Notes under the pieces: model-generated
Databases searched by the model: none
The model's input: the letters and a program-made list of their open reading frames with translations, nothing else
What the model was told of the DNA's origin: nothing
Source of the DNA: Pelosinus sp. UFO1
Lineage (GTDB): Bacteria; Bacillota; Negativicutes; DSM-13327
DNA length: 64,000 bases
Assembly (NCBI RefSeq): GCF_000725345.1
Contig: NZ_CP008852.1
Span: 2,782,001 to 2,846,000, forward strand
Direction of reading: 5' to 3'
In this document: one piece after another, positions 50,698 through 60,862 of the stretch
Layout: the number at the start of each line of letters is the position of its first letter
Numbering within the stretch: the first letter of the stretch is position 1
Position numbers and translations under genes: made by a program

Positions 50698-51834
50698 TTA
50701 TACCCCAAATACATCCTTCACTTTTTTGAAAAAATTCTTTTGCTCAGGATTAATATTCTCACCACTAGCTTTCCCAAATTCTTGTAAAAGTTCTCGTTGT
50801 TTTTCATTTAATTTTTGTGGTGTGACTACTTTGACCCTGACATGCTGATCACCACGACCATTTCCTCTTAAATGAGGAATCCCTTTTTCTCGTAAGCGGA
50901 AAATAGTGCCTGATTGAGTTCCTTCGGTAATTTTCAGTTTCACTTTGCCATCCAGTGTTGGAACTTCAATTTCATCCCCTAATGTAGCCTGAACGAAGCT
51001 GATCGGAACTTCGCAGATCACTTCACTACCTTCCCGTGTAAACAGTTTGTGAGATTTTACAAAAATATAAACATACAAGTCACCAGGAGGCCCTCCACGT
51101 AGTCCAGCTTCCCCTTCATGACTAACTCTAAGTCTTGAACCATTATCTACACCAGCTGGAATTTTGACTTTAATTTTGCGTTTTACACGAGTTTTACCTT
51201 GTCCATGACACTCTTTACATGGCGTTTGAACAATTTTACCTTCTCCATGACAACGGTCACACACCCTAGTATTTATCATACGGCCAAAAGGTGTGTTTTG
51301 GGCCACTTGAATTTGACCGGTGCCTTTACACTGACCACAAGTTTCAGCATGAGTTCCAGGTGCAGCACCTGACCCGCTACAATTTTTACAATCTTCTGTT
51401 CTTGGAATCTGTATTTCTGTTTCTACCCCAAAAGCAGCTTGTTCAAAAGTAATTTCCATGTCATACCTAAGGTCAGATCCTTTTTCAGGCCCTGGTTGAC
51501 GTCCACCAAAACCAGACTGTCCACCAAAAAACATGTCAAAAATATCGTTAAATCCACCGCCGCCGCCAAAGCCACCAAAGCCGCCACCACCACCACCGGC
51601 ACCGCCTTCAAAAGCAGCGTGACCAAATTGATCATATTGCGCCCGACGCTCACTATTTGATAAAACTTCATATGCTTCATTTACTTCTTTAAATTGTTCT
51701 TCCGCTTCTTTAGTATTATCACGATTTACGTCAGGATGGTACTTACGGGCCATCTTACGAAAACCCTTTTTTATTTCATCATCAGACGCACCTTTACTTA
51801 CGCCTAATACTTCATAGTAGTCGCGTTTACTCAC
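50698..51834 (-). CDS. dnaJ: Chaperone DnaJ
   Basis: A 378-residue type I DnaJ: a J domain with HPD (about 33-35), a Gly/Phe-rich linker that includes a run of glycines, four CxxCxGxG zinc repeats ([32 protein letters not shown]) and the substrate domain. It stimulates DnaK. GTG 51834 lies 6 nt after GGATGG; a longer in-frame extension has no ribosome site. Confidence 0.97.
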   Translation of the reverse strand: MSKRDYYEVLGVSKGASDDEIKKGFRKMARKYHPDVNRDNTKEAEEQFKEVNEAYEVLSNSERRAQYDQFGHAAFEGGAGGGGGGFGGFGGGGGFNDIFDMFFGGQSGFGGRQPGPEKGSDLRYDMEITFEQAAFGVETEIQIPRTEDCKNCSGSGAAPGTHAETCGQCKGTGQIQVAQNTPFGRMINTRVCDRCHGEGKIVQTPCKECHGQGKTRVKRKIKVKIPAGVDNGSRLRVSHEGEAGLRGGPPGDLYVYIFVKSHKLFTREGSEVICEVPISFVQATLGDEIEVPTLDGKVKLKITEGTQSGTIFRLREKGIPHLRGNGRGDQHVRVKVVTPQKLNEKQRELLQEFGKASGENINPEQKNFFKKVKDVFGV

Positions 51835-51952
51835 ATTACACCATCCTAAAAACTTTTTAGTTATAACTATAAAAAACAATTGAACCACAAAAACACGATG
51901 TCACAATCGTGTCAGTGTGTTTTATAGTTATTACCGCTATCAATTATATAGT

Positions 51953-51986
51953 ATTTGGCAGGGAAAGCAACCTATCCCTGCCAAAT
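51953..51986 (-). terminator. Hairpin between dnaK and dnaJ
   Basis: ATTTGGCAGGGA and TCCCTGCCAAAT form a 12-bp perfect stem with a 10-nt loop. A second small hairpin (ACACGA/TCGTGT, 51893-51912) followed by TTTT comes next. Such hairpins often set the dnaK to dnaJ mRNA ratio. Confidence 0.6.
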
Positions 51987-52016
51987 ATCAGTGATTTTTC
52001 TTATGCCAGCTAGTAC

Positions 52017-53843
52017 CTATTTCTTGTCTTCATCAACAACTTTGTACTCAGCGTCCACTACTTTTTCATCCTTGCCGGTCTCAGGTGCTTGTTGCCCTGC
52101 AGCTTCTTGTTCCTTATTATAAACGGCAGAGGTCATTTCATATAATGGTTTTGTTAATTCTTCTGTATCTGCTTTAATTTTTTCTGTATCCGTACCTTTA
52201 AGGCTTTCTTTCAATGTATCCGCTGCCTTTTGTACTTTTGCTAGCAATTCTTTATCTTCTACTTTATCGCCCATATCTTTAATGGTTTTTTCAGCCTGAT
52301 AAACTAAAGAATCAGCATTATTGCGAACTTCTACTTCTTCCTTACGAGTTTTATCTTCTGCTGCGTGCGCCTCTGCTTCTTTTACCATGCGTTCAATATC
52401 ATCTTTGCTCATACCACCTGAAGAGGTAATGGTAATTTTTTGTTCTTTGCCAGTCCCCAAATCCTTGGCAGATACATGTACAATACCATTGGCATCAATA
52501 TCAAAAGAAACTTCGATGCGTGGTACACCACGTTGTGCTGGTGGAATTTCTTTTAGTTCAAAACGACCTAACGTTTTATTATAGGACGCCATTTCTCTTT
52601 CCCCTTGTAGAACATGAATATCTACAGATGGTTGGTTATCAGCGGCAGTAGAGAATACTTGGCTCTTTGATGTAGGAATCGTAGTGTTACGCTCAATTAT
52701 TTTAGTGAATACGCCACCTAGCGTTTCAATCCCTAAGGACAATGGAGTAACGTCAAGTAATAATACATCTTTTACTTCACCTACTAATACACCTGCTTGA
52801 ATTGCAGCACCTACAGCTACACACTCATCAGGATTTACACCACGATGAGGCTCTTTACCTAAGAAGCTTTTAATTGCTTCTTGTACTGCAGGAATACGAG
52901 TAGAACCACCCACCAAAATTACTTTTTCAATATCTTTAGGAGACAATCCAGCATCACTCATAGCTTGACGAGTTGGCCCCATAGTTGATTCTACTAGATC
53001 AGCAGTTAACTCATCAAATTTAGCTCTTGTTAAGTTTACTTCTAAATGTTTAGGGCCAGTTTGGTCTGCTGTAATAAATGGTAAATTAATATTCGTTGTT
53101 AACACACCAGAAAGTTCAATTTTGGCTTTTTCAGCAGCTTCACGCAGACGTTGTTCTGCCATACGGTCTTTTGATAAATCAATACCATTTTCCTTTTTGA
53201 ACTCAGCAACTAACCATTTCATAACGCGTTCATCAAAGTCATCCCCACCTAAACGGTTATTACCATTTGTAGCTTTTACTTCGAATACACCTTCACCAAG
53301 TTCTAAGATAGATACGTCAAACGTACCACCACCCAAGTCAAAAACAAGTATAGTATGGTCGTTTCCTTTATCAATACCGTAGGCTAACGCTGCGGCTGTT
53401 GGTTCATTAATAATACGTAACACTTCTAAACCAGCAATCGTTCCAGCATCTTTTGTTGCTTGACGTTGACTGTCATTATAGTAGGCAGGTACGGTAATAA
53501 CAGCTTGTGTTATCGTTTGACCTAAATAAGCTTCTGCATCAGCCTTTAATTTTTGTAAAATCATCGCGGAAATTTCTTGTGGGGTATATGATTTATCATC
53601 AATTTTTACTTTATGGTCAGTCCCCATATGTCTTTTAATCGAGCTGATTGTGCGTTCTGGATTAGATACAGCTTGACGTTTTGCTAATTGACCAACTAAA
53701 CGTTCATCTGTCTTTGAAAAACCCACTACAGAAGGGGTAATTCTATTTCCTTCAGCATTTGCAATAACAACAGGTTCTCCACCTTCCATTACTGCTACAC
53801 ATGAATTTGTTGTACCAAGATCTATACCAATTACTTTTGCCAT
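52017..53843 (-). CDS. dnaK: Chaperone DnaK (Hsp70)
   Basis: A 608-residue Dna[19 protein letters not shown] at the N-terminus, the ATPase motifs [15 protein letters not shown] (as [14 protein letters not shown]) and [13 protein letters not shown], and a substrate domain ending [23 protein letters not shown] precedes the ATG. Confidence 0.98.
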   Translation of the reverse strand: MAKVIGIDLGTTNSCVAVMEGGEPVVIANAEGNRITPSVVGFSKTDERLVGQLAKRQAVSNPERTISSIKRHMGTDHKVKIDDKSYTPQEISAMILQKLKADAEAYLGQTITQAVITVPAYYNDSQRQATKDAGTIAGLEVLRIINEPTAAALAYGIDKGNDHTILVFDLGGGTFDVSILELGEGVFEVKATNGNNRLGGDDFDERVMKWLVAEFKKENGIDLSKDRMAEQRLREAAEKAKIELSGVLTTNINLPFITADQTGPKHLEVNLTRAKFDELTADLVESTMGPTRQAMSDAGLSPKDIEKVILVGGSTRIPAVQEAIKSFLGKEPHRGVNPDECVAVGAAIQAGVLVGEVKDVLLLDVTPLSLGIETLGGVFTKIIERNTTIPTSKSQVFSTAADNQPSVDIHVLQGEREMASYNKTLGRFELKEIPPAQRGVPRIEVSFDIDANGIVHVSAKDLGTGKEQKITITSSGGMSKDDIERMVKEAEAHAAEDKTRKEEVEVRNNADSLVYQAEKTIKDMGDKVEDKELLAKVQKAADTLKESLKGTDTEKIKADTEELTKPLYEMTSAVYNKEQEAAGQQAPETGKDEKVVDAEYKVVDEDKK

Positions 53844-53906
53844 TGTGTATTCCTCCTTGAAATATGTAAAATTTATTTTTTAAATGAAGTTTCTATTAAG
53901 TAACTT

Positions 53907-54458
53907 CTAATTACTTACTACTTTTACCATACTAGGTCTTATTACTTTACCTCGTACAGCGTAGCCCTTTTGCAATTCTTCGACAATAGTACCATCTGGT
54001 TGTTCAGCATCCTCTACTCTCATAACAGCTTCATGCTGCTGAGGATCAAAACCCTTACCAACTGCCTCTACTGTTGTCAAGCCACTTTTTTCTAAGACTT
54101 GTGCCAATTGACGATAAATCATCTCTACTCCAGAAAGCATCTTATCCGCATCCTGAGTAGCAACACTGCCTAAGGCACGTTCAAAGTTATCAAGCACTGG
54201 CAACAACTCTAAGATAACATTCTGCGCCACAATATTTGATAACTCTTCCTTTTCTTGACGAGTCCGTCGCCGAAAATTATCAAAATCAGCCTGTAATCGC
54301 TTATAACGATCATTGGCTTCTTCTAAAAGGCGATCTTTACCAAGAAGTTCTGCCTCTAATGAAGTGCCATCGGCTTCTTCTATCACTTCTACCGTCGGTT
54401 CCGATGTTGTAGCGTTATCTTCAATTTCCTGTTCTAACTTTTCTTTTGTTTCACTCAA
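53907..54458 (-). CDS. grpE: Nucleotide exchange factor GrpE
   Basis: A protein of about 183 residues with an acidic N-terminus, a long coiled coil (RLLEEANDRYKRLQADFDNFRRRTRQEKEEL type) and a beta-wing ending GYAVRGKVIRPSMVKV. It exchanges ADP on DnaK. The start is probably TTG 54458, because GGGGTG is spaced 5-6 nt from it; the GTG at 54467 overlaps the ribosome site. Confidence 0.95.
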   Translation of the reverse strand: MSETKEKLEQEIEDNATTSEPTVEVIEEADGTSLEAELLGKDRLLEEANDRYKRLQADFDNFRRRTRQEKEELSNIVAQNVILELLPVLDNFERALGSVATQDADKMLSGVEMIYRQLAQVLEKSGLTTVEAVGKGFDPQQHEAVMRVEDAEQPDGTIVEELQKGYAVRGKVIRPSMVKVVSN

Positions 54459-54494
54459 ATATATCACCCCATATATAAAATTCCATTGTTTATT

Positions 54495-56063
54495 TTAATT
54501 TTTGCCACCAAGATTAGCTGTTTTGCTGCTGTTCTCTTCTTTTTTCTTAATAATCGTATCTATACGCAAAATAGCTACTGCCACTTCACCAGCTGCTTTA
54601 ACTGCATGTAGTTTCACAGTTGCTGGATCCACGACTCCAATGTCCAGCATATTAATGATTTCCCCAGTATCACAATCTATACCCAAGGAGTCTTTTTTCT
54701 GCTTTGCATGGGCGGCAATAACCTCTTCTACTTTTTCTAGCGGGTTGTAACCAGCATTTTCTACGATTTGTGCTAAGGGCCTACGTAAAGCTTGGGTGAC
54801 ACAATCAACGCCATATGCCGCCATACCTTTTACTGCCTCCCGTGAGGCATTGATCTCACGGCTAATGGCAACCTCAATGGAGCCACCACCAGGAACATAA
54901 CCACCTTTAATGGCAGCTTGCACACTAGAAGCTGCATCTTTGGCAATACGTTGTCTCTCTCCTACAACTTCTTCTGTTGCAGCACCTACCAAAATTGTCG
55001 CCATTGGCTTACCAGCGCCACCTAAAATACGAATATGTTTTAACTTTTCATCCTCATATACCCTTGCTGCTACGCCTAAATAACCAGCGATATCGGTACA
55101 CTCTTTTTTAAGACCTGTGCGTTTTATCATTCGGGCCCCTACATGTTCAGCGGCACGTCGTAATTCCTCCGCAGCCACTCGCTGAATCACCAAAACGCCA
55201 GAATCTGTAAGTATTTCCTCAGCAATATCATGAACACCTCTGTCTACCAAAACGACCTTAACGCCAAGCTCCACAATTTTATGTATATTATTTTTAAATT
55301 CATTTTGCAGCTCAAGATAACGTTTAAAACCAGATTCGGTACGCAGGGCTTCATCCCCTATTTCTTCAGGTTCTAAAGCATCATCAATAACTAACACTTT
55401 TGCCTGACTTACTTCTAGGGGCATCTCTGTAGTCATTCGTTTCTTATCAATAATAACACCCATGAATACTTCGTTCTCAGCACCTTCTTGAGATAGGATA
55501 ATGTCTGCTAATTTAAAATTATTTTCGCATAATTTTTCAATTCCTATAAGGCCTGCAGCTCGAATCACTAGTTCAGCAATATCTTTATATTCACGCCCAG
55601 CAATCATGGCAATATTAAGTAACACAGGATCATGTAAGTCATGAATTTGATGGGCCCGTTGTTTTATTCCTTCTAATGCTAGAGCAATACCGTACTTAAT
55701 ACCTTCAATAACTCGGGCAATAGGTACACCTCTTACTACTTGGTTTACCCCTTCTCCCACCAAGCCACCAGCCATAATCGTAGCCGTCGTTGTACCATCT
55801 CCTACTTCAGCTTGCTGGGCTCTAGCTATATTAATCAGCATCTTAGCGGCAGGATGATCTACATCCATTTTTTCTAGAATGGTAACACCATCATTTGTAA
55901 TAATCACTTCACCAAAAGAACCAAGCAGCATAGTATCGAGCCCCTTAGGGCCAATTGTTCCCTCAACAGCTGCCGTTACAACACGAATCGCATTGGCATT
56001 TGTCATAAGTGCTGCCAGCCGTTCATCCGCTTCAGAACCATTGCCAGCTTTATTTAGCTTCAT
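54495..56063 (-). CDS. Archaeal-type (TCP-1/thermosome-like, group II/III) chaperonin
   Basis: A 522-residue chaperonin. TIGPKGLD (36-43), NDGVTIL (57-63), GDGTTT (88-93) and VPGGGS (390-395) show the complete ATP site. EVSQAKVLVIDDALEPEE with VLVDRGVHDIAEEIL are thermosome-like, and the overall sequence is much closer to TCP-1/thermosome than to GroEL. Bacterial members of this type (group III, described from Carboxydothermus) form lidless-cofactor rings with a built-in lid and need no GroES; none is encoded here. It sits between hrcA and grpE under a CIRCE operator, so heat-shock control is likely. GGAGGAACCAG precedes the ATG. Confidence 0.92.
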   Translation of the reverse strand: MKLNKAGNGSEADERLAALMTNANAIRVVTAAVEGTIGPKGLDTMLLGSFGEVIITNDGVTILEKMDVDHPAAKMLINIARAQQAEVGDGTTTATIMAGGLVGEGVNQVVRGVPIARVIEGIKYGIALALEGIKQRAHQIHDLHDPVLLNIAMIAGREYKDIAELVIRAAGLIGIEKLCENNFKLADIILSQEGAENEVFMGVIIDKKRMTTEMPLEVSQAKVLVIDDALEPEEIGDEALRTESGFKRYLELQNEFKNNIHKIVELGVKVVLVDRGVHDIAEEILTDSGVLVIQRVAAEELRRAAEHVGARMIKRTGLKKECTDIAGYLGVAARVYEDEKLKHIRILGGAGKPMATILVGAATEEVVGERQRIAKDAASSVQAAIKGGYVPGGGSIEVAISREINASREAVKGMAAYGVDCVTQALRRPLAQIVENAGYNPLEKVEEVIAAHAKQKKDSLGIDCDTGEIINMLDIGVVDPATVKLHAVKAAGEVAVAILRIDTIIKKKEENSSKTANLGGKN

Positions 56064-56153
56064 TCCTGGTTCCTCCCAATTACAGTTATATTATATGTAT
56101 GATAGAGTTAGCAATACCTTATTATGGTGAAAAGTTATTCTAACTCTATCGTT

Positions 56154-57182
56154 TTACACTTTATATTTTTTCAGTACTTCACCTAAATGGTTATGCATAA
56201 ACTCCAACACTGACATCACTTTACCATAATCCATTCTTGTTGGACCTAATACAGCTACAGTCCCAACTACCTGCCCATCAATACGATAGGTAGCCTGCAC
56301 CATGCTGCAGTCTTGAATGCCACTATATTTATTTTCATCACCAATCGTAACAATAACACCATCATTTTTTTGATTCTGCAAGATATTCGATAAGAGTTGT
56401 TCTTCTTCTAACATATCCAGAAATGATTTTACTTTGTCGATGTTCTTAAATTCGGGCTGGCTTAACAATTGCGTCGTACCACCAAGATACAACCTTTCGT
56501 TTTTTTCCACCACTAAAGCCCTTTTTAAGATCCCCATGGCAGTTTCAAATAAATCCACGTCTACTAACATATCATTTTGGATATCTCTCAAAATAGACGC
56601 TTCAATGTTGTCAAAAGACAAACCAGATAAACGTCGATTGATATGTTCTGCAATACGTTGTAAATCATTAAAAGAAAGACCTTTGGGTATATCGATTACC
56701 TTATTCTCGACAAAGCCTGTGTCAGTTACAACTACTAAAATAGCACGACAATCATCAAATGGCAGGAACTTTAGGTATTTAAAGGCACACTGTGATACCT
56801 GAGGCACCAACACTAACGAAATGTTACTAGTAATTTTCGATAAGATTTTCGCAGTTTCCTGAAAAACTTCCTCAACGTGACGAGTTTTTTCCTGATACCA
56901 GTTTTTTATTAATGTGATTTCTTTATCTGACATCTGAGTTGGCTCTAATAAAGAATCTACATAAAAACGATAACCTTTAGCAGAAGGAATTCGTCCTGAT
57001 GAAGTATGGAGTTGTTCAATATAACCTAATAGTTCAAGATCAGCCATTTCATTACGAATGGTTGCTGGGCTAACACCCAAATCATGCTTTCTAGCAATCG
57101 TGCGTGAACCAATAGGCTCTGCGGTGGAAATATAGTCATCAACAATCGCTTGGAGAATACTACGTTTTCTCTTATCTAACAT
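56154..57182 (-). CDS. hrcA: Heat-shock repressor HrcA
   Basis: A 342-residue HrcA: an N-terminal winged helix (RKRSILQAIVDDYISTAEPIGSR, VSPATIRNEMADLELLGYI), a GAF-like middle and an inserted dimerisation part. It represses at CIRCE and is activated by chaperonin, typically GroEL. ATG 57182 follows GGAGGTGG; an upstream extension would run through the operator. It opens the operon. Confidence 0.97.
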   Translation of the reverse strand: MLDKRKRSILQAIVDDYISTAEPIGSRTIARKHDLGVSPATIRNEMADLELLGYIEQLHTSSGRIPSAKGYRFYVDSLLEPTQMSDKEITLIKNWYQEKTRHVEEVFQETAKILSKITSNISLVLVPQVSQCAFKYLKFLPFDDCRAILVVVTDTGFVENKVIDIPKGLSFNDLQRIAEHINRRLSGLSFDNIEASILRDIQNDMLVDVDLFETAMGILKRALVVEKNERLYLGGTTQLLSQPEFKNIDKVKSFLDMLEEEQLLSNILQNQKNDGVIVTIGDENKYSGIQDCSMVQATYRIDGQVVGTVAVLGPTRMDYGKVMSVLEFMHNHLGEVLKKYKV

Positions 57183-57202
57183 ACAAGTTCCACCTCCTAT
57201 TG

Positions 57203-57229
57203 TTAGCACTCTACACTGTAGAGTGCTAA
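57203..57229. promoter_or_regulatory. CIRCE operator
   Basis: TTAGCACTC, nine bases, GAGTGCTAA: a perfect match to the CIRCE consensus, 20 nt upstream of hrcA. HrcA binding here gives autoregulation and control of the whole chaperone operon. Confidence 0.97.
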
Positions 57230-57240
57230 CGCCTATTAAA

Positions 57241-57269
57241 AAAATACCACTCCTACGCTCGATTGTCAA
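57241..57269 (-). promoter_or_regulatory. Sigma-A promoter of the hrcA operon
   Basis: TTGACA (57264-57269) and TATTTT (57241-57246) are 17 bp apart on the minus strand, immediately upstream of the CIRCE, so a bound repressor would cover the transcription start. Confidence 0.8.
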
Positions 57270-57285
57270 GATATAATAATCAGTT

Positions 57286-58422
57286 TTACGCAGGTAAAAA
57301 TGCACGAAATACTACGTTGCCATACTTCATACCTATTGTTGTTAAATATATTTGATTTTCTTCTACTACAATCAACTTTTGTCTTGTTAGTTTTTCAAGG
57401 ACATCTTGGTATTGTTCCATAAAATTATACGGAAAATATTTGTTAAACTCATTCATCGATAAACCTTGTACTGTACGCAAAGCTAAAAATACATATTCAG
57501 CCATAGCCACTTCTATAGCTGGTGTCTCTCGGTCTTTAATTGGCGATTTCCCCATTGAAAGACATGTTATATATTGAGATACATCACTTATATTAGAAAT
57601 CCGCTCTTTGTGCAAAAAAGAATGAGCAGCTGCACCTACCCCCACATAAGGCTGATATTGCCAATATTTTAAATTATGACGGCACTCAAAGCCAACTTTC
57701 GCAAAGTTCGATATTTCATACCTCATAAATCCATTTCTAGGCAAAAACTCCGTTGTATATTGATACATTTCCTCATCAATTTCTTCATCTGGCAGCATAA
57801 GTTTTCCTTGCTTTTGCATTGCCTGAAAAGGTGTCCCCTCTTCTACCTTCAATCCATAAGCCGATATATGGGTAACATTAAGCTTAATTGCTTGCCGCAC
57901 ACTAGCCTCTAAGTCCAAAAGAGATTGTCCTGGTAATCCATACATTAAGTCAATATTAATATTTTCAAACCCTGTACTTTGTGCTACTTGTATCGCTTGC
58001 ATTGCCTCTTGCCCACAATGTATTCTACCAATTGACTGCAGTAGTTTATCAGAAAAGGTTTGTACACCAAAACTAATTCGATTCACACCACTTGCCTTTA
58101 AAGCCCGTAGTTTGTTTTGATCGACTGTACCAGGATTCGCTTCTATACTAATTTCAGCGTTTTTATCAATAACAAAGGAATTGTGTACACATTCTAATAT
58201 CTCCCGCAAGGAATCCGTTGCTAATACGGTAGGAGTTCCACCACCAATATATATTGTATCAATAACATCCCCAGATAAAACACCGCCCTTGCCAGAAATT
58301 TCCTGACATAAGGCGGCAACATAGGGCAGATATAAATGGGTCAAATTGGCCTCGGATGGAAAATCACAGTATAAACACTTTTGCTGACAAAAAGGAATGT
58401 GAATATATAGACCCATTTTCAT
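57286..58422 (-). CDS. hemW: Haem chaperone HemW (radical SAM, formerly HemN-like)
   Basis: About 378 residues. IPFCQQKCLYCDF carries the cluster cysteines, GGGTPTVL the SAM glycine motif, and the C-terminal HemN-C domain ends FPYNFMEQY...GMKYGNVVFRAFL. The CxxxCxxC lacks the fourth cysteine of true coproporphyrinogen oxidase HemN (CxxxCxxCxC), so HemW is the better name; it delivers haem to haem proteins. ATG 58422 or 58416 are equally possible. Confidence 0.92.
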   Translation of the reverse strand: MKMGLYIHIPFCQQKCLYCDFPSEANLTHLYLPYVAALCQEISGKGGVLSGDVIDTIYIGGGTPTVLATDSLREILECVHNSFVIDKNAEISIEANPGTVDQNKLRALKASGVNRISFGVQTFSDKLLQSIGRIHCGQEAMQAIQVAQSTGFENINIDLMYGLPGQSLLDLEASVRQAIKLNVTHISAYGLKVEEGTPFQAMQKQGKLMLPDEEIDEEMYQYTTEFLPRNGFMRYEISNFAKVGFECRHNLKYWQYQPYVGVGAAAHSFLHKERISNISDVSQYITCLSMGKSPIKDRETPAIEVAMAEYVFLALRTVQGLSMNEFNKYFPYNFMEQYQDVLEKLTRQKLIVVEENQIYLTTIGMKYGNVVFRAFLPA

Positions 58423-58438
58423 TATCCTAATCACCTTT

Positions 58439-60235
58439 TTAATCAATCTTTAATATGGCCATAAAGGCTTCTTGCGGCACTTCCACACTACCTACCTGTT
58501 TCATGCGCTTTTTACCTTCTTTTTGTTTTTCCAATAATTTTCGTTTACGGCTAATATCGCCACCATAACATTTTGCCAATACATCCTTACGCATTGCTCT
58601 TACAGTTTCCCGCGCAATTACCTTATTGCCAATAGCTGCTTGAATTGGAATTTCAAACATTTGTCTGGGAATAATTCCTCTTAATTTTTCTACCAATATA
58701 CGTCCTCGATAGGTTGCCTTATCTCGGTGTACAATGATGGACAATGCATCAACAGGTTCACTATTGAGCAAGATATCAAGTTTGACAAGTAGGGATTGCC
58801 GATAACCAATTAATTCATAGTCTAAAGAGGCATACCCGCGAGTAGCTGATTTTAAACGATCAAAATAATCATAAATAATCTCACTCAAAGGTAAATGATA
58901 GGTGAGCATGACCCTAGTCGTATCTAGATATTTCATATCCTTGAATTCGCCACGTTTTTCTTGGGACAACTCCATAACTACACCTACATAGTCATTCGGG
59001 ACAATCACCATAGCTTTAACATAAGGTTCTTCAATATGTTCAATTTCTTGAGGAGTTGGTAATTTGGAAGGGTTTTCAATTTCGAAAATTTCCCCATCTG
59101 TCTTGAACACTTTGTAGATAACACTAGGTGCTGTCGTAATCAGGGTAATACTATATTCCCTCTCCAAGCGTTCCTGTATGACTTCCATATGTAAAAGTCC
59201 TAAGAATCCGCAACGGAAACCAAACCCTAAAGCGCTAGAAGTCTCAGGTTCAAATACCAGTGATGCGTCATTCAGCTTTAATTTTTCCAAAGCATCGCGA
59301 AGCAGATCATATTCAGAACTATCTACTGGATACAAACCACAATAGACCATAGGAGTAACCTTACGGTAACCTGGTAAAGCCTCAGCAACAGGACGCTCAG
59401 CATCAGTGATTGTGTCACCAACTCGAACATCCTTTACATTTTTAATACTACCTGCCACAAAACCAACATGACCTGGAGCCAGTTCACTGACATTGGTCAT
59501 AGCTGGTCTAAAAACGCCTACCTCAGTCACTTCGACTATCTTATTGGTAGCCATCATTTTCATTTTCATACCAGGTCTAATTGTGCCGTTTATAACCCTT
59601 ACATAGGCGATGACCCCTTTATAAGCATCAAAATGGGAATCAAAAATGAGTGCACATAATGGCTCTTCCACCGTGCCAGTAGGTGGTGGAATCTTCTTCA
59701 CAATTGCCTCTAGTACTTCTTCAATACCAATACCCGATTTCGCACTTGTTAACACAGCTTCAGAAGTATCGAGACCAATTACATCTTCGACTTCCTGTTT
59801 CACTCTCTCTGGATCAGCGCTTGGTAAATCAATTTTATTAATAACTGTAATGATTTCTAAATCATTATCTAATGCTAAATACACATTGGCCAAGGTTTGT
59901 GCCTCAATACCCTGGGCAGCATCTACAATCAATAGCGCTCCTTCACAAGCTGCCAAACTGCGTGACACCTCATAAGTGAAGTCAACGTGTCCTGGTGTGT
60001 CGATGAGATTTAACATGTAAGTCTCACCATCTTTTGCCGTATATTCTAACCTTACAGACTGTGCTTTAATGGTAATACCACGTTCACGTTCAAGATCCAT
60101 ATTATCCAAAACCTGGGCTTCCATTTGCCGGGAAGAAAGAGTGCCTGTATACTCAATCAACCGATCGGCTAGAGTAGATTTTCCATGATCTATATGAGCA
60201 ATTATCGAGAAATTGCGGATATTATTCGTCTTCAT
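58439..60235 (-). CDS. lepA: Elongation factor 4 (LepA)
   Basis: A 598-residue translational GTPase: [17 protein letters not shown] (G1), DTPGHVDF (G3) and NKIDLP (G4), with the LepA-specific C-terminal domain ending [21 protein letters not shown]. It acts on stalled or mis-translocated ribosomes and in initiation. Order lepA-hemW-hrcA is conserved with B. subtilis. Confidence 0.98.
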   Translation of the reverse strand: MKTNNIRNFSIIAHIDHGKSTLADRLIEYTGTLSSRQMEAQVLDNMDLERERGITIKAQSVRLEYTAKDGETYMLNLIDTPGHVDFTYEVSRSLAACEGALLIVDAAQGIEAQTLANVYLALDNDLEIITVINKIDLPSADPERVKQEVEDVIGLDTSEAVLTSAKSGIGIEEVLEAIVKKIPPPTGTVEEPLCALIFDSHFDAYKGVIAYVRVINGTIRPGMKMKMMATNKIVEVTEVGVFRPAMTNVSELAPGHVGFVAGSIKNVKDVRVGDTITDAERPVAEALPGYRKVTPMVYCGLYPVDSSEYDLLRDALEKLKLNDASLVFEPETSSALGFGFRCGFLGLLHMEVIQERLEREYSITLITTAPSVIYKVFKTDGEIFEIENPSKLPTPQEIEHIEEPYVKAMVIVPNDYVGVVMELSQEKRGEFKDMKYLDTTRVMLTYHLPLSEIIYDYFDRLKSATRGYASLDYELIGYRQSLLVKLDILLNSEPVDALSIIVHRDKATYRGRILVEKLRGIIPRQMFEIPIQAAIGNKVIARETVRAMRKDVLAKCYGGDISRKRKLLEKQKEGKKRMKQVGSVEVPQEAFMAILKID

Positions 60236-60343
60236 ATAGGCCTCCTCTCGAAATCAATAGCATAATTACTGCTCTTGATTATATCACTTGGGACCTAACA
60301 CCTGCAAGTATTACCTGAATTGTTACTATAAACATTTATAGAT

Positions 60344-60374
60344 AGGAAGCCGCTTTGAATAATGGCGGCTTCCT
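60344..60374 (-). terminator. Hairpin between the YqxA-position gene and lepA
   Basis: AGGAAGCCGC and GCGGCTTCCT form a 10-bp perfect stem with an 11-nt loop. The tail is only moderately T-rich, so it may be a partial terminator. Confidence 0.6.
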
Positions 60375-60406
60375 TCTAATAGAACACAATTACCATATAT
60401 ACGAGA

Positions 60407-60823
60407 TTAGAACTTGAGGTGGGCTAACTCTTTCTTAATCATTTGCCATCCCGCCACAATATACGTTTCTACTTCTCTGCTTTCGAGACTCAGCCATGCG
60501 ATACCTTCTCGGCAATCAAAGTATATATATTTAGGAATTGTTAGCGTATAAAATGGTGTCTTTATTCGTAAATTGTTCTCTTGATTCATAATTTCTGCTA
60601 CTTTATACATTGCACTTACCTTATAGCTGGCCCCTAATACCTCTAAATTGTAAATTCCCTCACTATTACGATTCATATTAAAAACATATGTATGATTCTC
60701 TCTCTCTGTTAAGCTATTTAACTGTTGTTCTGTAGCGACTATACCTAACATAATCGCTACAACTAAAATTAATAAGCCACGTCCAATAACCATGGTATCG
60801 CTATAAGCTAAGCGGCAAAACAT
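60407..60823 (-). CDS. Membrane protein at the yqxA position, unknown
   Basis: A 138-residue protein with one N-terminal transmembrane segment (VIGRGLLILVVAIMLGIVA) and an extracytoplasmic remainder with no recognised domain. GAGGTGAGGAT precedes the ATG. It lies between spoIIP and lepA, exactly where B. subtilis has yqxA (DUF3679); size and topology agree roughly, but I cannot confirm homology by eye. A sporulation role is possible from context. Confidence 0.65.
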   Translation of the reverse strand: MFCRLAYSDTMVIGRGLLILVVAIMLGIVATEQQLNSLTERENHTYVFNMNRNSEGIYNLEVLGASYKVSAMYKVAEIMNQENNLRIKTPFYTLTIPKYIYFDCREGIAWLSLESREVETYIVAGWQMIKKELAHLKF

Positions 60824-60862
60824 ATCCTCACCTCTATTCTTACATGAGGAACAATTGGATTG

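Noticed and set aside
54495-56063. Reading the chaperonin as GroEL
   Set aside because: Sequence around the ATP site and apical domain is TCP-1/thermosome-like and there is no groES next to it.
57286-58422. Calling the radical SAM gene hemN
   Set aside because: The cluster motif CxxxCxxC lacks the additional cysteine of true coproporphyrinogen dehydrogenase; HemW fits better.
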